A stretch of DNA of 64,000 nucleotides from Bacillus aerolatus (GTDB lineage: Bacteria; Bacillota; Bacilli; Bacillales; Domibacillaceae): the NCBI RefSeq assembly GCF_009183655.1, contig NZ_WEIO01000001.1, positions 248,001 through 312,000 on the forward strand, in the 5' to 3' direction. How positions within the stretch are numbered: position 1 is the stretch's first letter; every line of letters begins with the position of its first letter. The position numbers were made by a program, and so were the translations under genes. Below are positions 63,165 to 64,000 of the stretch, piece after piece. Under the pieces are notes generated by a model. That model did no database searches. It saw only the letters and a list, made by a program, of their open reading frames with translations, and was not told where the DNA came from.

Positions 63165-64000
63165 AGCTTTGGAGAAGTGTAGTAGGAAAACTATGGATGA
63201 CTATCCTGCTGCTCGTTTCCTTCGTTCTCTTTTTTCTGACCATTCTGCTGTTGGAATTCTTTGAGAACTATCATGCAAGCGAAGTGGAAAAAGACTTATC
63301 GGATACAGCCGTGAAAATCTCCAAGGTCATTGCGGATCACGCTGATAAAAAGACAGGAATGGAAGTTGCCTGGGAGCTTGTAGATGAACCAGTTCACGTC
63401 ATTATTGCGGAAGATAAAGAAACATTTTATTACTCGCCAAACGATCCGGCGCCGAACAGACTGGAGCGCAGCAAAGTCACTAACGATCCGGCGCTTTCGC
63501 GTGTATTTACTGACAGAATGAAAGTAAAAACAGAGCTTGCAGTTGATGAAAACAGCCAGGCGAGCCGTCATGAGAATTCCATTGCCATTGCTGTTCCGCT
63601 GAAAATGAAAAACGGCAAAGATGGAGCGGTTATTATTTACCAGTCACTCGAAGTAATAAAAGAAACGTCCCATCAGACGACAAAGCTGATCTTGCTTGCT
63701 GCTGGTATCGCTATTTTTTTAACGACGATCTTTGCTTTCTTCCTGTCTACGAGAATCACGGCTCCTTTGCGCAAAATGAGAGAAGCAGCAACAGAGCTGA
63801 CAAAAGGAAACTTCGATACGAAAGTACCAATTTTAACGACGGATGAAATTGGCGCGCTCGCCACTTCGTTTAATCAGATGGCCAAGCAGCTGAATCATAA
63901 CATTCACGCGCTGAACCAAGAGAAAGAACAGCTGGCGAGTATTTTAAGCAGCATGGCTGATGGTGTAATTACCTTTAATCGGGATGGCGCCATTTTAATT
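63161..64000 (+). CDS. resE: ResE, sensor histidine kinase (partial, N-terminal part)
   Basis: The first 280 codons are present; the gene continues past the right edge. Two transmembrane segments (about 10-32 and 173-193) flank an extracytoplasmic sensor domain. A HAMP linker follows (STRITAPLRKMREAATEL...), then the start of a PAS domain (LASILSSMADGVITFNRDGAILI). The kinase core lies outside the window. ATG 63161 overlaps the resD stop. Confidence 0.93.
   Translation, partial: MKLWRSVVGKLWMTILLLVSFVLFFLTILLLEFFENYHASEVEKDLSDTAVKISKVIADHADKKTGMEVAWELVDEPVHVIIAEDKETFYYSPNDPAPNRLERSKVTNDPALSRVFTDRMKVKTELAVDENSQASRHENSIAIAVPLKMKNGKDGAVIIYQSLEVIKETSHQTTKLILLAAGIAIFLTTIFAFFLSTRITAPLRKMREAATELTKGNFDTKVPILTTDEIGALATSFNQMAKQLNHNIHALNQEKEQLASILSSMADGVITFNRDGAILI

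Overview
The window is a stretch of chromosome from an endospore-forming member of the Bacillaceae. Gene content and order follow the Bacillus subtilis 210-degree region: spoIVB-spo0A, the bkd branched-chain keto-acid cluster, the yqj/yqk genes, dacF-spoIIAA-AB-sigF, spoVA, lysA, scpAB-dacB-spmAB and resABCDE. It is a mosaic relative to B. subtilis, with several expected blocks missing and others added. I do not name a species. The calls rest on recognised families, motifs and gene order; no database search was possible.

Layout. 1-3.6 kb: the tail of an unidentified gene, spoIVB (sporulation protease), spo0A (master sporulation regulator, with a sigma-H-like promoter and 0A boxes), a glycerophosphodiesterase and a small DUF2627 membrane protein. 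3.7-12.4 kb: bkdR and its sigma-54-driven operon bcd-[shrunken butyrate kinase]-lpdV-bkdAA-bkdAB-bkdB. ptb is absent and buk survives only as a 145-codon reading frame. 12.4-13.3 kb: a gene-poor island with a degenerate 21-nt repeat array, a decayed TnpB with its right end, and a 131-bp structured repeat. 13.3-23.8 kb: ypuA, the methylmalonyl-CoA mutase genes mutA-mutB-meaB, brxB, yqjA, a 31-residue PRLI42-like gene, methylmalonyl-CoA epimerase and the carboxyltransferase yqjD. Together with bkd these allow Val/Ile carbon to run from amino acid through propionyl-CoA to succinyl-CoA.

23.9-42 kb: a peptidase, a lone CheW-domain protein with DUF3870, an aminotransferase/permease pair, dinB, rnz, namA, proI behind a proline T-box, and many small yqj/yqk homologues (CDGSH, HesB-like, hydrolase, aldo-keto reductase, nudF), then spoIIM, fur and xerD. 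42.1-51.1 kb: nucleoside salvage (deoB-punA-pdp), then the forespore operon dacF-spoIIAA-spoIIAB-sigF and spoVAA-AB-AF. spoVAC-AD-AE, which lie between AB and AF in B. subtilis, are not here. 51.3-64 kb: lysA, a 29-residue membrane peptide gene, an orphan ribT without the riboflavin operon, a second intergenic repeat, ypuF, scpAB, dacB-spmAB, rluB and the cytochrome c maturation/respiratory regulation genes resABCDE. resE runs off the right edge.

Promoter-like sequences fit the known sporulation programme: sigma-H with an overlapping 0A box (spo0A, spoIIA), sigma-F (dacF), sigma-E (spoIIM) and sigma-G (spoVAA). The less ordinary items are the miniaturised butyrate kinase, the 21-nt array, the exact junction between TnpB remnant and structured repeat, the reduced spoVA operon, and a short leader ORF overlapping the resA start.
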